A DNA stretch of 64,000 bases from Bubalus kerabau (taxonomy: Eukaryota; Chordata; Mammalia; Artiodactyla; Bovidae). Positions 11,641 to 24,786 of the stretch are shown here, in pieces (the first letter of the stretch is position 1; each line of letters begins with the position of its first letter). Under the pieces are notes generated by a model. It saw only the letters and a list, made by a program, of their open reading frames with translations. It was not told where the DNA came from and searched no databases. The position numbers were made by a program, and so were the translations under genes. Location of the stretch: NCBI RefSeq assembly GCF_029407905.1, contig NC_073637.1:49290501-49354500 (forward strand), in the 5' to 3' direction.

Positions 11641-13024
11641 ACTCTGTACCAGGGTACTTTGGGGAGTGATAAAGTGTTCTATGTCTTGAGATGGTAGTAG
11701 TTGTATGGTGTGCACATTTGCTCACCCATTTGAGACCATTTGAGACCCAGAACAACCAAGATAAAACAGAAAATTTCCTTGATAATGACAGATATTGGCG
11801 ATCCCACCTTGGTTCTGTGAGTACTCAGAACCATTTAATTTGATTTTGGAAAACAAAGCAATGAGATGTTTCAAATGCCTGAATATTGTGAAGCAAATAT
11901 CTGCTGCATGCCATTGATTAATACCATCTTTCCTGAACAAGAAAAGGGCTAATCCACAAGCAGGGTAAATAACCCATGCAATCCTGTGATATTCTCCAGA
12001 CCATACACTGTCTTGTAGACAAGGCAACTAGCACCAAATGAGCAAAACTCAGTATTTTCTGTGTTTTTCCCCAGTCTGTGTTCCCTTAGAAATGAAAAGG
12101 GCTTTATAAATTTTAAATGGCATTATCACCATCATGGTATAAAGGTGCCATCCAACTTCTCATGATATTACAGTAAAGCAGCTTCAACCCTTTGTTTTTC
12201 ACAGATGTCTGTCAGCCTATACTATGGTGACTGCTTCTACTTGGTTTTATTATTTTTCTTCTGTTATTGGAAGTGTGCACCCTTCCATCACAGCCTTCTC
12301 TGGTGTTCGGTAGATTCTGCCATGGAGACGACACTGGCAGGTTGAAGCCTGAAGTGTGAAATAACATGTCAGTGTCCAAGCTTGCTTGGCAATGAGAAGT
12401 GGCATTTCTAGGAGCTCAAATACTCTGGCTCAAATTCAGAGCCAGAGCCTTTTGCTGAGAGTGGATAAATATATAGATGGAAAGAGCCCTGATCACTCCT
12501 ATTCCTTATCTACTTGATTGCATATTGTTTTGTTTTGATTTACAACCCACTCTCAAATTCCTGCTTTGATAGTATCTATTATCTGTGGCTGTCACTTGCA
12601 AGAATTGAATTTTATTTTCTTTTGCTCTTACATACCTGGGGTGGATGAGAAATGGCCTCCTCTGTACTTTCATTTTCACAGACTTTTCATAAAAATGTTG
12701 ACAGGGAAGTCCCTCAAATGCACATATATAGTGTCTGTAACTAAGGGGTGGGAAAGCCTGGAAGGAAAAATAATGAATAGACCTTGAGTGCTGAAATAAA
12801 AAGAGAGAGGGAAAACATGCTGCAGTGAAGTTTTTATTGTTTGGAGCAAAGAGAGGTTAGATAAAGAACTCAGAAGAGGGTGTCAGGCCACCTGGGCCCC
12901 CTGCCATTTTCTAAGTTAATTAATGTTTCAGAAATGAATATTTCTCATGTTTAAAGCAGTGATGCCTACCCACAATTTTGTTTTGAAGATTAAATCAGAA
13001 AATGTGCAGTGCCCAGCACTGTCT
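11641..13024. other. Non-coding DNA, no gene recognised
   Basis: No repeat family or coding exon was identified with confidence. The open frames here are short and lack homology that I can recognise. Confidence 0.5.
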
Positions 13025-13333
13025 AAAAATAATTAATTGATTCATTGATTTATCTTTGATTGCACTGGGTCTTGGTTGCTATGTGCAGGCTTTCTCTAGT
13101 TGTGGCGCGCGGGGGCTACTCTTTGTTTCAGTGTGTGGGCATCTCATTGAGGTGGCTTCTCTTGTTATGGAGCGTGGGCTCTTGGCTCACAGGCTCCAGA
13201 GTGTTGGCTCAGTAGTTGTGATGCATGGGCTTAGATGCTCCATGGCATGTGGAATCTTCCTAACCAGAGATGGAGCAACTGTCCCTTGCATTGGCAGGCG
13301 GATTCTTAATCACCAGATCATGAGGGAAGCCCA
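13025..13333 (-). repeat. CHR-type SINE
   Basis: Same block order as the copies at 5095 and 7978. The head complement (catgagggaagccc) is at the right end. The 118-residue open frame across it is SINE-derived. Confidence 0.87.
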
Positions 13334-13370
13334 GAGCCCGGCACCTCGAAAGTATTATTTCAGCTTTGTG

Positions 13371-13580
13371 CATGTGTGTTCAGTCACTTCAGTCATGTCC
13401 AACTCTTTGTGACCCCAGGGACTGTATGTAGCCCACCAGGCTCCTCTGTTCATGGAATTCTCCAGGCAAGAATACTGGAGTGGGTCACCATTCCCTTCTC
13501 CAGGGGATCTTCTGAACCCAGGGATCAAACCTGGGTCTCCTGCATTGCAGGCAGATTCTTTACCCTCTGAGCCACCAAGG
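13371..13580 (-). repeat. Bov-tA SINE
   Basis: Reverse-oriented copy with tail (tgtgttcagtcacttcag) at left and tRNA-like head complement at right (gagccaccaagg). Confidence 0.9.
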
Positions 13581-15569
13581 CTCTGGACTCTTTTAGTAAA
13601 CAGCACATCGAACAGAGTCAATGTGTGATGTCTAACCATTGGATGCATCACAAAGATAAGGGTAAAGTGTAGGCTGTTAGGAAGGGAGCATACAGAATCC
13701 CAGGACTGGCAAGAGTGGGAGCCTCTACCAGTCCTAGCCTCCAGCAGGTGAGGGTGGTTACCTGTGCTGAGTAGAATAGCAGCCCATCCAACCAGAGCTG
13801 GAGTGTACTAGAAAGATCCAGTTGACACATGATAAACTAGCCCACCATATTCCATCCTTTTTCATCTTAACTTTTCTGGAAAGGGAAATCACATTTTCTT
13901 TATCTTTAAAGCCAAAGAAATTTCTCCTAATCTGCACCTAAGAAAAAGAAGTTCTGTCTTCCCCTATCATTTAGTTGTTGTTTGATTCGTAGACCTGACT
14001 GCAGTTTCCCCCTTCCTGCTATGTGACTGTGCAATTCTAATCGTTTGGATCTTTAATGATAGGGATGGTGTCTCTCTCATCTGTGTATTCTCATCAGTGT
14101 CTAACAAAATTGGTGCTCGATGCGTTGAATTGGAGACAAAAATTTGATTTACCCACTGGACTTTCATGAGCTCATTGAGTGTTACGTCAGGACTGATGAA
14201 AAGATAAAGGCATCAGACAAAATCACTGGGGATAAAGTAGCAAAGATGAGAATTCATTCATTAGAGATGATGCAAAGCATGCAATCTATTTTACTGAGTA
14301 CTATTTTTGTGTCAAGTACTCTTTTTCCAGTTTTCTATGGGGCAAGACAAGTATATTGGCCATCTATTCATTTATTTGTTATTTTCACTAATATTTATGC
14401 ACATGATCAAGATAGGGAATAGGAGAAAGAGTGGTATATCCAGTGTGGATCAAGTGTGAGGTGGCTTTTATTCAACTTGATGAAGACCAGAGGTAAAGAA
14501 AGAGTGCAGTGAACTCACATAAGAGACTAGAAGGGCATGACCATTAATGCCAAAAAATTAACACTTCTTGTGGGTGATCAGCTCTCTCCGAGCATCTATG
14601 ATTAACAATGAGGAAGAAAAGCAACAGCGTTTATCATGGAGACAAACCAACTACAACCCCTATTAACACAGAAGGGCAGACAGAGGAAGCTTCTAATGGT
14701 AATTCAGGCAGAAGCGGTGAGAGAAGTATGGCTGACAGAAAAACGAACAAATTGATGATGACAACAAAACTTCCCAGATGTAGGGTGACGTTTCCTGAAC
14801 ATCAAAAGGAAAAGGAACACGTTCAGAGCACTCAAATGAGGTTGTTCTAGTCTGCAGGAGGTAGAAATTTTGAATTGCCAAGGGGCTGAGATAGACAGCT
14901 ACTCCATTTCTAATGTCTTGAGTCATTTTTAAGGACTAAAAACCCTGGACAAGAGTTTCTTTGATAAAAATTGTATCAGGAGAAGGTCTCATAAATAAGA
15001 TTTGTATACAGATCAGGTTTTGACTGCAATTTAGAATCATGCTTAGAAACAGCTGCCTTGAGTCTTGAGGGGTTCCTCACTCTGAAGAGGATAACTGCCC
15101 TATCTCTGAAGTGAAAGGACTTTGTTAATAAGTATCTTAAGGATTGGAGTTTCCCAAGGATTGGTCAGCAGAATGAAGTTAATTTCCCATCCCTGAAGAT
15201 GAGTTCATTGAAGGGAAACTACAAACATCCTGATTCTGGTCCTCTTGAGAGAATCAAATGGAAACGCCGGCTTCGGGGGCGAGTGCTAATGTCAGTCACC
15301 CCTAGCTGCTGTCGCAGTGACAGAAAGGTCTATTAGCTCAGCGCAGCGCATGACCTCCGTGCCCTGAAATGAGAGAACTTCTGAGAAGAGCCAATTGAGC
15401 ATCCTTCCGTGAGAAGCAATATTCCTTAAAATAGAAATGGTGTGATAGCCAGGCAGACATGGGTTTGAATTCTGACTCTGACACATTCAATAGTTCTATA
15501 ACCACGGGAAATGGGGGCTGGGGCTGCTCGAAATAGCAAGCAAACTAATATGTTCCTTTAGTCAACTTC
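13581..15569. other. Non-coding DNA, no gene recognised
   Basis: A possible L2 3' remnant lies at about 14058-14130. No exon, RNA gene or well-defined repeat is otherwise seen. Confidence 0.5.
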
Positions 15570-15796
15570 TGTTTATTTAGTGAGTAAAGAATCTGCCTGC
15601 CAATGCAGGATACACAAGAGACACAGGTTTGATCCCTGGGTCAGGAAGATCCTCTGAAGGAGGGCATGGCAACCCACTCCATTATTCTTGTCTGGAGAAT
15701 CCCTGGGGACAGAGGAGCCTGGTGAGCTACAGTCCATGGGCTAGCAAAGAGTCAGACATGAGTGAAGTGACTTAGCATGCACACGCACTCACACAT
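15570..15796 (+). repeat. Bov-tA SINE, diverged head
   Basis: The head is degraded (tagtgagtaaagaatctgcc). The body is clear (ggtttgatccctgggtcagg, gggcatggcaacccactcc), and the tail ends gacttagcatgcacacg. Confidence 0.85.
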
Positions 15797-16039
15797 GTTT
15801 GGTGCTGGGGACACGGTGATGAACAATAGAAAAGTCTTAAAACACACCTTTGGAGATTTTATTTCAATTTCAATCGGATATCATGCAAGAAAGTGAATAA
15901 TTATGATGGTTCCTAGAGCTATGAACAAGAAGATGTGCTCAATAGTAACTACTTAGGAGCGGGGGGAAGGGCACCACTATACATAGTGTGAGCTTAGCTG
16001 TGAAGATGTAAATCATGGAAAAGAGTGAGGGAAAGTATA

Positions 16040-16945
16040 TTCTCAGCAAAAAAGAAGCAGTAATTCCAAAGATGCCTTGAGCAGAGTTATCTGTACTCTC
16101 GTGCTCATTGCAGCACCACTCACAATAGCTGAAACACAGAGACAGCCTAGTGTGCATCAACAAATGAATGGAAGAAAGAAATGTGATATATCCATAGGGG
16201 GGATATTTTTTAGCCTTAACAAAGAAGGAAATTCTATCATTTGTGACAACACAGATGAACCTGGTAGACATTAAGTGAAATAAGCTAAACACAGGAAAAT
16301 GACTACTGCGTGATCCCACTTGTATGAGGTATCTAAAACAGAAACTCAGAAGCAGAAAGTACATTGTGGGAGGGAGGAGGTTGGAAATGGGGAGTTGTTT
16401 ACAGTTATACAAGACAAAATTCTAGAGATATGCTGTACTAAACATAATGCCCACACTTAACAATATTAGTGTTGTGCACTTAAAAACTTGTTAAAGGTAA
16501 ATCTCATGTTAAGTGCTATTGCCACACACACACACAAAACAAACAAAAGCAAGAGGTCACAAGAAATCTTCTGGAGGTGACAGATATGCTTATTACCTTG
16601 ATTTTGGTAGTGTTATCATGGGTATATGCTTATGTCTAAACTCATCAGTATATATACATTGTGTCTGTACTAAGTCCCTTCAGTCATGTCCAACTCTTTG
16701 CGACCCCATGAACTTTAACCCACCAGGCTCTTCTATCCATGGGATTCTCCAGGCAAGAATACTGGAGTGGATTGCCATGCCCTCCTCTAGGGGATCTTGC
16801 CGGCCCAGGAATCGAACCTACATCCCTTGGGTCTTCTGCATTGGCAGGAGGGTTCTTTCCCACTAGCACCACCTGGGAAGCCCCATGTATATATTAAATA
16901 TATGCAATTTTTTGTATATATGCCAATAAAGCTGTAAAAAAGAAA
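16040..16945 (+). repeat. L1 LINE 3' end, split by a SINE
   Basis: Runs 'gcagcaccactcacaatagctg', 'acagatgaacctgg', 'ttaagtgaaataagc' and a gggaggaggttggaaatggg block into an L1 3' UTR and A-rich end. A minus-strand Bov-tA sits inside it (16662-16884). The cacacacac run at 16525-16535 is internal. Confidence 0.72.
16662..16884 (-). repeat. Bov-tA SINE nested in L1
   Basis: Reverse-oriented, complete, with head complement (cacctgggaagcccc) at the right. It is younger than the L1 it interrupts. Confidence 0.9.
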
Positions 16946-17497
16946 ATAAAAATTGAAAAATTGAAAGTATATAAAATAAACAATTATTTTAATAGCACAT
17001 TCTGTATTTTTAATAAAAGATTAATACTACTACTATTACATTGATAATATATGCATGTTTAATTCTAGTTTAAAAAAAATAAAAAATAAATTAAAAAACC
17101 TTAGATTTTCACACTACTACAAGTTTTTTCCCCTCCAAACTCTTCTGCATTCTCCTTTCCAAAGCAAAATCTGAGACCATTACCCATAATGTGCATTGGG
17201 TCAACACTATGGTATCATGCTACATTAGGTGCCAATGTGTCAACTGGCACCATCTGGACTGAAACACGTTTTCTTCGCTTGATGTCAAAAGAGCAAAGAC
17301 AGCAGAAGTCATATTTAGTGTGCTGGAAACTTCTAAGTATCCATCCACAGAAGGCTTCTGAGGTTGAGAAAGCAGAATCCTAAGAGTCACAAATAGCCTG
17401 AGAGTCCTAGAGTTGGCCAGGAAGCTTGATGGAAGACATGGACAGAGAACACAGACTGCAGTCTTAGGTGATATCACTTCCCTCACCTGTAGATGCA
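16945..17497. other. Non-coding AT-rich DNA
   Basis: A-rich sequence follows the L1 tail to about 17100, then unique-looking DNA. No gene recognised. Confidence 0.5.
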
Positions 17498-17769
17498 GAG
17501 AAGGCAATGGTACCCCACTTCAGGACTCTTGCCTGGAAAATCCCATGGATGGAGGAGCCTGGTGGGCTGCAGTCCATGGGGTCACTAAGAGTCGGACACG
17601 ACTGAGCGACTTAACTTTCACTTTTCATTTTCATGCATTGGAGAAGGAAATGGCAACCCACTCCAGTGTTCTTTCCTGGAGAATCCCAGGAACGGGGGAG
17701 CCTGGTGGGCTGCCGTCTATGGGGTTGCACAGAGTTGGACACTACTGAAGCGACTTAGCAGCAGCAGCA
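17498..17769 (+). repeat. Bov-A2 SINE, left arm of an inverted pair
   Basis: Complete dimer with the ttaactttcacttttcattttc linker and a (gca)n tail. Its 3' tail faces the tail of the opposite copy at 17814. Confidence 0.94.
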
Positions 17770-17813
17770 CCTATAGAAGTGGAAAAGCTGCATTTGTCCT
17801 CCACCCCTGGTAT

Positions 17814-18080
17814 GCTGCTGCTGCTGCTGCTGCTGCTAAGTCGCTTCAGTCATGTCTGACTCTGTGCGACCCCATAGACAGCAGCCCCCTGGCTCCCCCG
17901 TCCCTGGGATTCTCCAGGCAAGAACACTGGAGTGGGTTGCCATTTCCTTCTCCAATGCATGAAAGTGAAAAGTGAAAGTGAAGTCGCTCAGTTGTATCCG
18001 ACTCTTAGTGACCCCATGGACTGCAGCCCACCAGGCTCCTCCATCCATGGGATTTTCCAGGCAAGAGTACTGGAGTGGGA
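17814..18080 (-). repeat. Bov-A2 SINE, right arm of an inverted pair
   Basis: Starts with eight tgc/gct units (the complement of its gca tail), then both monomers in reverse. It lies only 44 bp from the plus-strand copy, forming a long near-perfect inverted repeat. Confidence 0.94.
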
Positions 18081-18324
18081 CAGCCCCAAATAGGATCTGT
18101 GAGTCGAGGGGTTAAATGGAGACCAGAATCTCCATAGTTATGTTGGGAGGAGGGGCTCTAGAACTTTCTCTGGGATTATTGTCAGGCTGTAACGACTCCA
18201 GGCCCCACCCAGTGACTTTAATCCCATGTGTAGCAGCTACTGTTTCCCCATCTTGTTTTGAAATGCTTTTAAACATGTTTTATTGAATTTGTCATAAATA
18301 AATAACCTCTTTTGGTGCTGATTT

Positions 18325-18618
18325 TTTATAATTTATTTATTTTTGGCTGTGCCTGGTCTTTGTTGCTGCACGGGCTTTTCTCTAGTTGCAGTGCGAGGGC
18401 TTCTTATTGAGGTGTCTTCTCTTATTGCAGACCACAGGCTCTAGGGCCCGTGAGCTTCAGCAGCTGTGGCCCGTGGACTCAGCAGTTGAGGCTCGGGGGC
18501 TCTAGAGCACAGGTTCAGTCACTCTGAGGCATGTAGGATCCTCCTGGATCAGGTGTAGAACCCGTGTCTCCTGCATCGGCAGGCAGACCCTTTACCACTG
18601 AGCCACCAAGGAAGCCCT
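18325..18618 (-). repeat. CHR-type SINE
   Basis: Blocks ttatttatttttggctgtgc, tctctagttgcagtgcg, ttgaggtgtcttctc, and the head complement gagccaccaaggaagccc. Confidence 0.88.
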
Positions 18619-19020
18619 GGTGTTTACAAGCACAAAGTATTCCATTGTATAGGAAATTTCTGACTCCCAGGAAAGTAACTTCTGAGTCATCAGAATCACG
18701 TATCACTAAGCAGTTGGTCGAACATGCGTTAACTTCCCCATGAGACTCTCACAGCCTGTGCTCTAACATGGATATTTCTGAAAGTATCTGAGTTTTGTGC
18801 AGTGGGCAGGTACATATACAGCAAATCATAGACAATTCTTAGAATTGCCGGAGAGAGTACACGTTAGATATTGCTCTTCCATGTAGCCCATTTTTACTTT
18901 ATTTTTTAAGCAATTAGCAAAAATTTACTAATCGCATTACATATTTTTACACCATTAAGAGCATATTGTGTGTGCAATTTAATGTCATATTTATTCCTTA
19001 GTATTTTAACATACATTTTT

Positions 19021-19985
19021 CTATGTAATTTTTAAATTGAAGTTTAATTTACATTATGTTAGTTTAAGGTGTACAGCATAGTGATTCAATATTCTGTAGG
19101 TTATACTTCAAATAAATACTTCAAATATACTTCAAATACTTCTTATAAAATATTGGTTATGTTCCCTGTGTTGTACAATCTGTCCTTGTAGTTTATTTAT
19201 TTATTTACTTATTTATTCTTGCATTTTATTGAAATATAGTTGTGTGCAATATTGTATGTTATAGGTGTACAATATAGTGATTCACAATTTTTAAGGCTAT
19301 ACTGCATTTATAGTTTCTTTAAAATGCTGACTGTACTTCCTGTGTGTACAATATATCCTTGCAACTTGTTTTATACATAATGGGTGTACCTCTTAATCCT
19401 CTAATCCTATATTCCCTTCCTTCCTTCTTTCCTAACCACTAGGTTTTTCTCTATTTCTGCGTGTATGCTTTTTTGTTATAGTCACTAGTTTTTTGTATTT
19501 GCTGCTTATTTATTTAATACATAATAGTTAAGCCTCTTAATTCCATACCCCTATCTTGCTCCTCCTCACTCCCTTCTCCTTGCTGATAACCAGTAGTCTG
19601 TTCTACTATGAATCTGTTCCTCTTTTGTTATATTCACTTTTTTCATTTTTTAGAATTCAAGTACAAATGATAACATAAAGTATTTGTCTTTCTTGGTCTG
19701 ACTTATATATCCCTAAGCATAATACCCTCCAGATCATCCATGTTGTTGCAAATGGCAAATTTTCATTCTTTTTTATGGCTGAGTACTATTCTGTTGTATG
19801 TATATTTCACATTTTATCCATTCATCTACTGATAGACGCTTATCTTGGCTATTGTAAAGAATGCCACTAGGCACTTGGGGGGTGCATTGTATCTTTTCAG
19901 ATTAGTGTTTTTATTTTCTTTGGATATATACCCAATAATGGAATTGTTGGATCATATTCCAAGTAGCCCATTTCTGAAAGTAGTA
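19021..19985 (-). repeat. L1 LINE 3' ends, antisense, partly duplicated
   Basis: Complement of L1 3' UTR: aggtgtacaatatagtgattc, tccttgtagtttatttattt, 'ccatgttgttgcaaatggc', 'tttttatggctgagtactattc' and 'ggatatatacccaataatgg'. The terminal segment (gtgtacag/caatatagtgattca ... tgtacaat) occurs twice, at about 19050-19190 and 19255-19370, so two L1 3' ends appear stacked. Confidence 0.75.
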
Positions 19986-21351
19986 GGGCTGAAAGTAATT
20001 TTAGCTATCGATACCCACATTCCTCTCTTATTTTTGCATTCAACATAGTAAAAAATTACAGGGGTTTAATGATCAGATACCCCACTGACAGTTATATTTT
20101 CTATATTTTTTTATAGCTCCTTCTCCAAATTTCTATATGCTTAGCTTATTTTCACTTATATGGTGACTTTTCAGAATGGTACTTACAAATCCCTAGGACT
20201 CACACTTTGTTGGATCCCAGAGTGGGGCATCCTGATCATGCTAAACAAAATTGAGATGAAGCACAATGGATCAGACTACCAGGGCCCTTAGGAAAGGGAA
20301 CTTCTCAACCAAACCAATAGTTTCTAGCCTCCAGGTATAACTGTGCTTGAGCAAGAGCGCTGTTAATTTAAAGAAACAGTACGACCTGACCTACAAGTTC
20401 TCTGAAAGATGAAGTATAAATCAGCATGACAGTGGGTCCCTTGTCCAGAGGAGGTGAGCAGGGAAGCCCTACAGGTAGATAAGGTAAATGTGCCCCTAAC
20501 CTAGTCTCACATCCGGAATAGGTAGTCAAGACTTGGGTCAGTCACTTTACCATCAACACGCATGCCCAGCTGAGCAGATTAAAACTTCAAACAAGCCATC
20601 CAAGATGGAAAATTCTGTATGTACCATTCTATCTTGAAATCCCATAAGAAACACCCTTATTAGTGGCTCCTCTGCTTTAGGAGCCTAAAGTGCTGCTCAA
20701 ACCCTGACACCGGGAGAAAGGCCCTCCATTTGAAGGCTACAAGTCACGATTTGGCAGGAGGACAGGATGACAACCATATCTAATGAGGGTCACCATGCCC
20801 CTGTCTGTTCTTCACTGGTCCCAAGAGCCCTGGGGTGAAGTTGTCTATGCTCTCAAAGGATAATTTTAAAAATCGACTCCCAAACAGGAGCCTGTATGTT
20901 TGTACAGGAAGATATATCATATGTGTGTTTATATACTTACAAAATGGATTATTATGAAAAGGAAGAGTATCCACAAGAAACTCACCGAAATCCTGCTTCC
21001 TGCTGACTTGCTAGTTGGTGGAGCTAAACTTTTAGGAAATTTAAAAAGCACACTAATTTGTGAAATAGACAGCAAGGGCTTCCATGTGATTCTCAACTAT
21101 AACTTCCAATTTACAAGTCTTTCATCTGTCTTCACTTATTATCTTCCCTTTTCTCCTTCAACATTATTTGAACCACAACATTCCCATCAGCATGGAGATT
21201 CTGAAGAATTGCCTGAAGGCTTCCCTAAGGAGTACAGAACCATCTATTCAGATATTTTAGGGTACTTTCAACCATAGGACAATGGTGTCTGGACACATGC
21301 CATATGTCATATCGATTGGTGAAATCCAATCAGCTCATGATCAACTTGAAA

Positions 21352-21442
21352 TAATAATCGTAGTACGTATTAATAACAGTAGTAGTGGTAGGAGTAGTAA
21401 CAGTGGTAGTGGTAATAATCATAGTAATAGTAGTAATAATAC
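21352..21442. repeat. Degenerate trinucleotide (TAG/AAT) repeat
   Basis: About 90 bp of interrupted agtagt, gtggta and aataat units. It is translated as a Ser/Asn-rich frame that is not a real protein. Confidence 0.75.
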
Positions 21443-21612
21443 TTGCCAACATCTTGATCATTTTATACACATTGTCTCATTAAATGCTGTTGACAAGCTA
21501 TAAGACAGCGCTTTTAAAAATAGAAGAAACTGACTTCTAAAGCCATGTAGCTAATACATGGCAGAGGCAGAATTAAACCCAGGTTCAGTTATTCATACTC
21601 TTAACTGCTTCT
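21441..21612 (-). repeat. MIR-like SINE fragment
   Basis: The order 'cattttatacacattgtctcatta', then 'ggcagaggcagaattaaaccc' and 'caggttcag' matches an antisense MIR (gaggaaactgag / ggcagagccgggattcgaac pattern). Confidence 0.5.
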
Positions 21613-22317
21613 CCATGTTTTTCCTTGAGAGACAAAGATCAAGCTGATTTGCATGTTGCACAAGTGCTAGACTGAAACCCTGGACCGAGATTATTGGCGG
21701 CTTTACCCAGAGATGCTCAAGCTGCAGCTCTTAGGGACCCAACAGTCACAGGCAGGCAGAACACAGATAAAGATAAACCATACACCCGGCATGAAGCCCC
21801 ATCACGGCGCTTAGATCATGCCTGGGAAGAAAGACACATTGGAGGATGTGGAAACTTGAGAGAGGCTGACTCTGAGTGGAAAGTATTTTGAGAGCAACCA
21901 GAACAAAGGAGCAGAACAGAGTGACAGGTGACATGCAGCAGAGGGCATGGCTCCTTACCAGGAATGTGGCATGGCCAGGTCAGATGCCATGCTGTTAGCC
22001 TTGGGCGCTATCAGCACTCAGATCATTGTAAGTCACAACACCCCTAAAATGTCAACTTCTAATTTGAGTTCATGCCCATCAGACTTTCCTTTATAGCTGT
22101 GATTGTTGTTCACTAGGCCAGGTGGCTGTGTAGAACACAGGTTAACCAACCTTGTTATTATTTTTCATTTAAATAATTCCTGCATACTTTATATTAGATT
22201 CAATATATTTCCGCCCCTGGCTTCTGTCTTTGAAGACTATAGAATCTAGTGGGGAGTTAGACACATAAATAGCTACTAGGATCTATAAAACATGTTAGAA
22301 GCAGTGTAGTTGAATTT

Positions 22318-22500
22318 TTTTAGAACCACTTTATTGAGTTATGGTTGACATACAAACAGCTGTACATATTTAATGGGTACAACCTGATGAGTTTGGAGAT
22401 AAGTGTACACCCATGAAACCATCACCACAATTTATGCAGTAAAGCTATCTATCATCTCAAAAAGTTTCTCCAAAGACTTGTAATAACAGGTGCATATTGA
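22318..22500 (-). repeat. L1 LINE 3' end, antisense
   Basis: 'accactttattgagttatgg', 'tgacatacaaacagctgtac' and 'gaaaccatcaccacaat' match the complement of an old L1M-type 3' end. An L2-like remnant may follow at about 22565-22690. Confidence 0.65.
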
Positions 22501-24032
22501 TAAACTGAAAACTGTATTTATTATTATGTAACACAGGGTACCAACCGTAGCCAAATAGCATTTATTTATTCATTTATTCAGCCAAAATATATTTCTCAAG
22601 TCTCTGTTAAATGTCAGATACTGCATTCATTGCTTGTATATACTTACAGTCAACATAGGGTAACATGGAACAGATATTTTTAAGGTCTATATTTAATTAA
22701 TGCTACAGAGAGAAGTTCAAGAAGCTATGGGGGTACAATATGGGGGAATCTACACCAGGCCTAATTGAGTGTCTTTTAAATCAAGACTTGGCTGAAAATT
22801 TAGCCCCTTTTTTGTGAGAAAGAAGATAAGAATCTTCCAGGCAGGGAAATAGAAAATGCCAAGTCCCTGAAGGAGAAGGCTGGGATGAGTAGAAATGTGG
22901 CTGAAATAAGAACAGAGGGAAAAAAGAGGTACCAGGTGAGGCTGGAGACAAGGGTCATGGAAGACATTGTCAACTGTAGTTTATCCTATGGTTGACAAAG
23001 GAGTTTATTCTAAGAGCACTTTATATATGTTAACTCTATGGGTGGAAATCTGATCTTCTGTCTTTTGTACTTGGGGAAGCTCATCGTTAGAAAATTTCGG
23101 TGAGAACTTGGATTTACACCGAAGCAGTCTGGCTCCAGAACCCAGCTGAACTTGACACGACCTGTAATGATTAGCTTTGTGTTTCAGAGAAGAGTGCATG
23201 GGTAAGCATGTTCTATACATCAGTCATATCAGTTGGATATGTGAGTGAACAAGAGTAGACTCAGATTTCAAGAAGAAATTACTGTTCATCTATCTGCCTT
23301 GAGTACATAAAGCTAGAGGAGACCTTTTGACAAATGCAACCATCACTGGCCAAAGTACTTTCTGTGTCTGTAAGACATTTTGCACTTAAGAGACTCTGCA
23401 AAAATAGGAGTAGTCCATATTTCAGAACTTCCATTAAGCTGTCATACACCTTCTCTGCATTTTCCGCCTTATAGCAAACCTTGGATTAATAACATTTTCT
23501 ATACTTAGTGAGGGTTTCCCCTCTCACCTGCCCAACCATCCTGCGCTCTGCTTCCACTATCACAGTCTAATAATTTTAATGTGAGCTGCACAAGATCAAA
23601 CCCAGATCTTGGGCCCTTGAGTAATTGTGAATCATTTAGCAACTGCAAGCCCATCTTTAATGAAGGCTGGAAAGGCTTGAAAGTTTTGAGCTTTTCTTTT
23701 CCCCACATGAACTGTGCCATAGAGTAGTGATAATCATTCTGATAAGCAAATGTGCCTTTTCTGAAATTCTAGATAAAACTCCTCCCCACCCCAATACCTG
23801 AGTATGAGAAATTGTAAATAAAAGCTAGTCATTTAATTTTGTTTTGTGTATTTTATATATATGATAAAGTTGAGACACTATAGATACTCTATAGATGTAA
23901 ATATATTTTAATTAAGCACTTCAGGCTATTGAAAGTGACTGGTTTTCAAAGTGTGTTTTTCAATAAGTAATACAGTCACTCAAAACAATTTTCCACCCAT
24001 CTCACTGAAACATTATGTATATTTATATCCAA

Positions 24033-24036
<4 letters not shown>
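22501..24036. other. Non-coding DNA, no gene recognised
   Basis: Unique-looking, apart from the possible L2 remnant near 22565-22690. No coding exon supported. Confidence 0.5.

Positions 24037-24078
<42 letters not shown>
24037..24078. repeat. (TA)n(CA)n microsatellite
   Basis: About 16 at/ta units followed by five ac units, immediately next to the Bov-A2 insertion site. Confidence 0.92.
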
Positions 24079-24092
24079 CTATGTACATAAAC

Positions 24093-24355
24093 CAGAGAAG
24101 GCAATGGCACCCCACTCCAATACCCATGGATGGAGGAGCCTGGTAGGCTGCAGTCCATAGGGTCACTAACAGTTGGACACGACTGAGCAACTTCACTTTC
24201 ACTTTTCACTTTCATGCATTGGAAAAGGAAATGGCAACCCACTCCAGTGTTCTTGCCTGGAGAATTCCAGGGACGGCAGAGCCTGGTGGGCTGCCGTCTA
24301 TGGGGTCACACACAGTCGGACACGACTGAAGCGACTTAGCAGCAGCAGCAGCAGC
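24093..24355 (+). repeat. Bov-A2 SINE with target-site duplication
   Basis: The first monomer has an internal deletion ('caatacccatggatgg'). The second monomer is complete with a (gca)n tail. The 12-bp direct repeat atgtacataaac flanks it at 24081-24092 and 24356-24367. Confidence 0.94.
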
Positions 24356-24786
24356 ATGTACATAAACAAAATTCTAGTTTCTCATTCTTTAAGTAGAAAA
24401 ATTGAGGCCATATTCAAGATCAGTGAGTTATTTAGGTCATTCAGTGTTTTCAAGAATGTGTGGGTTGCAGTTATAATTCCATAGCTAATGACCCTCAGTA
24501 ATACTGTGAGTATTATTCAACAGCTGCTAAAATTTCCTCTGAAGGTGTATGGTCATCATCATCACCATTATGATCAGTACAATTGCCTTTTTCAAATGAG
24601 GCAGAATTCACTACTCCTCAGGATAGTGGGTCCAGAAGAGAGAATGCAAAAAACGAAAAAAAGCATTACTTGACTTTCTTCACTTCTAGTCTACTCACCT
24701 CAATCCCACCTTGTCACCTCACCAAGAAATTTTGCTTCTTTAATGTTAAACAAGGGAACTGAAGGCCATCTCTCTATCTCTCTCTT

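Larger units (their letters stand above)
19986..22317. other. Non-coding DNA, no gene recognised
   Basis: Contains a degenerate trinucleotide repeat and a MIR-like fragment (listed separately). The stretch 20200-20900 is unique-looking and could be a decayed LTR, but I see no clear LTR boundaries. Confidence 0.5.

Noticed and set aside
13056..13412. 118-codon plus-strand open frame
   Set aside because: It lies across CHR and Bov-tA SINEs and is their translation.
15939..16412. 157-codon minus-strand open frame
   Set aside because: It lies largely over an L1 3' end read in antisense; no protein family signature.
20200..20900. Possible decayed LTR or retroviral remnant
   Set aside because: No clear LTR ends, primer-binding site or coding match; I cannot support it.
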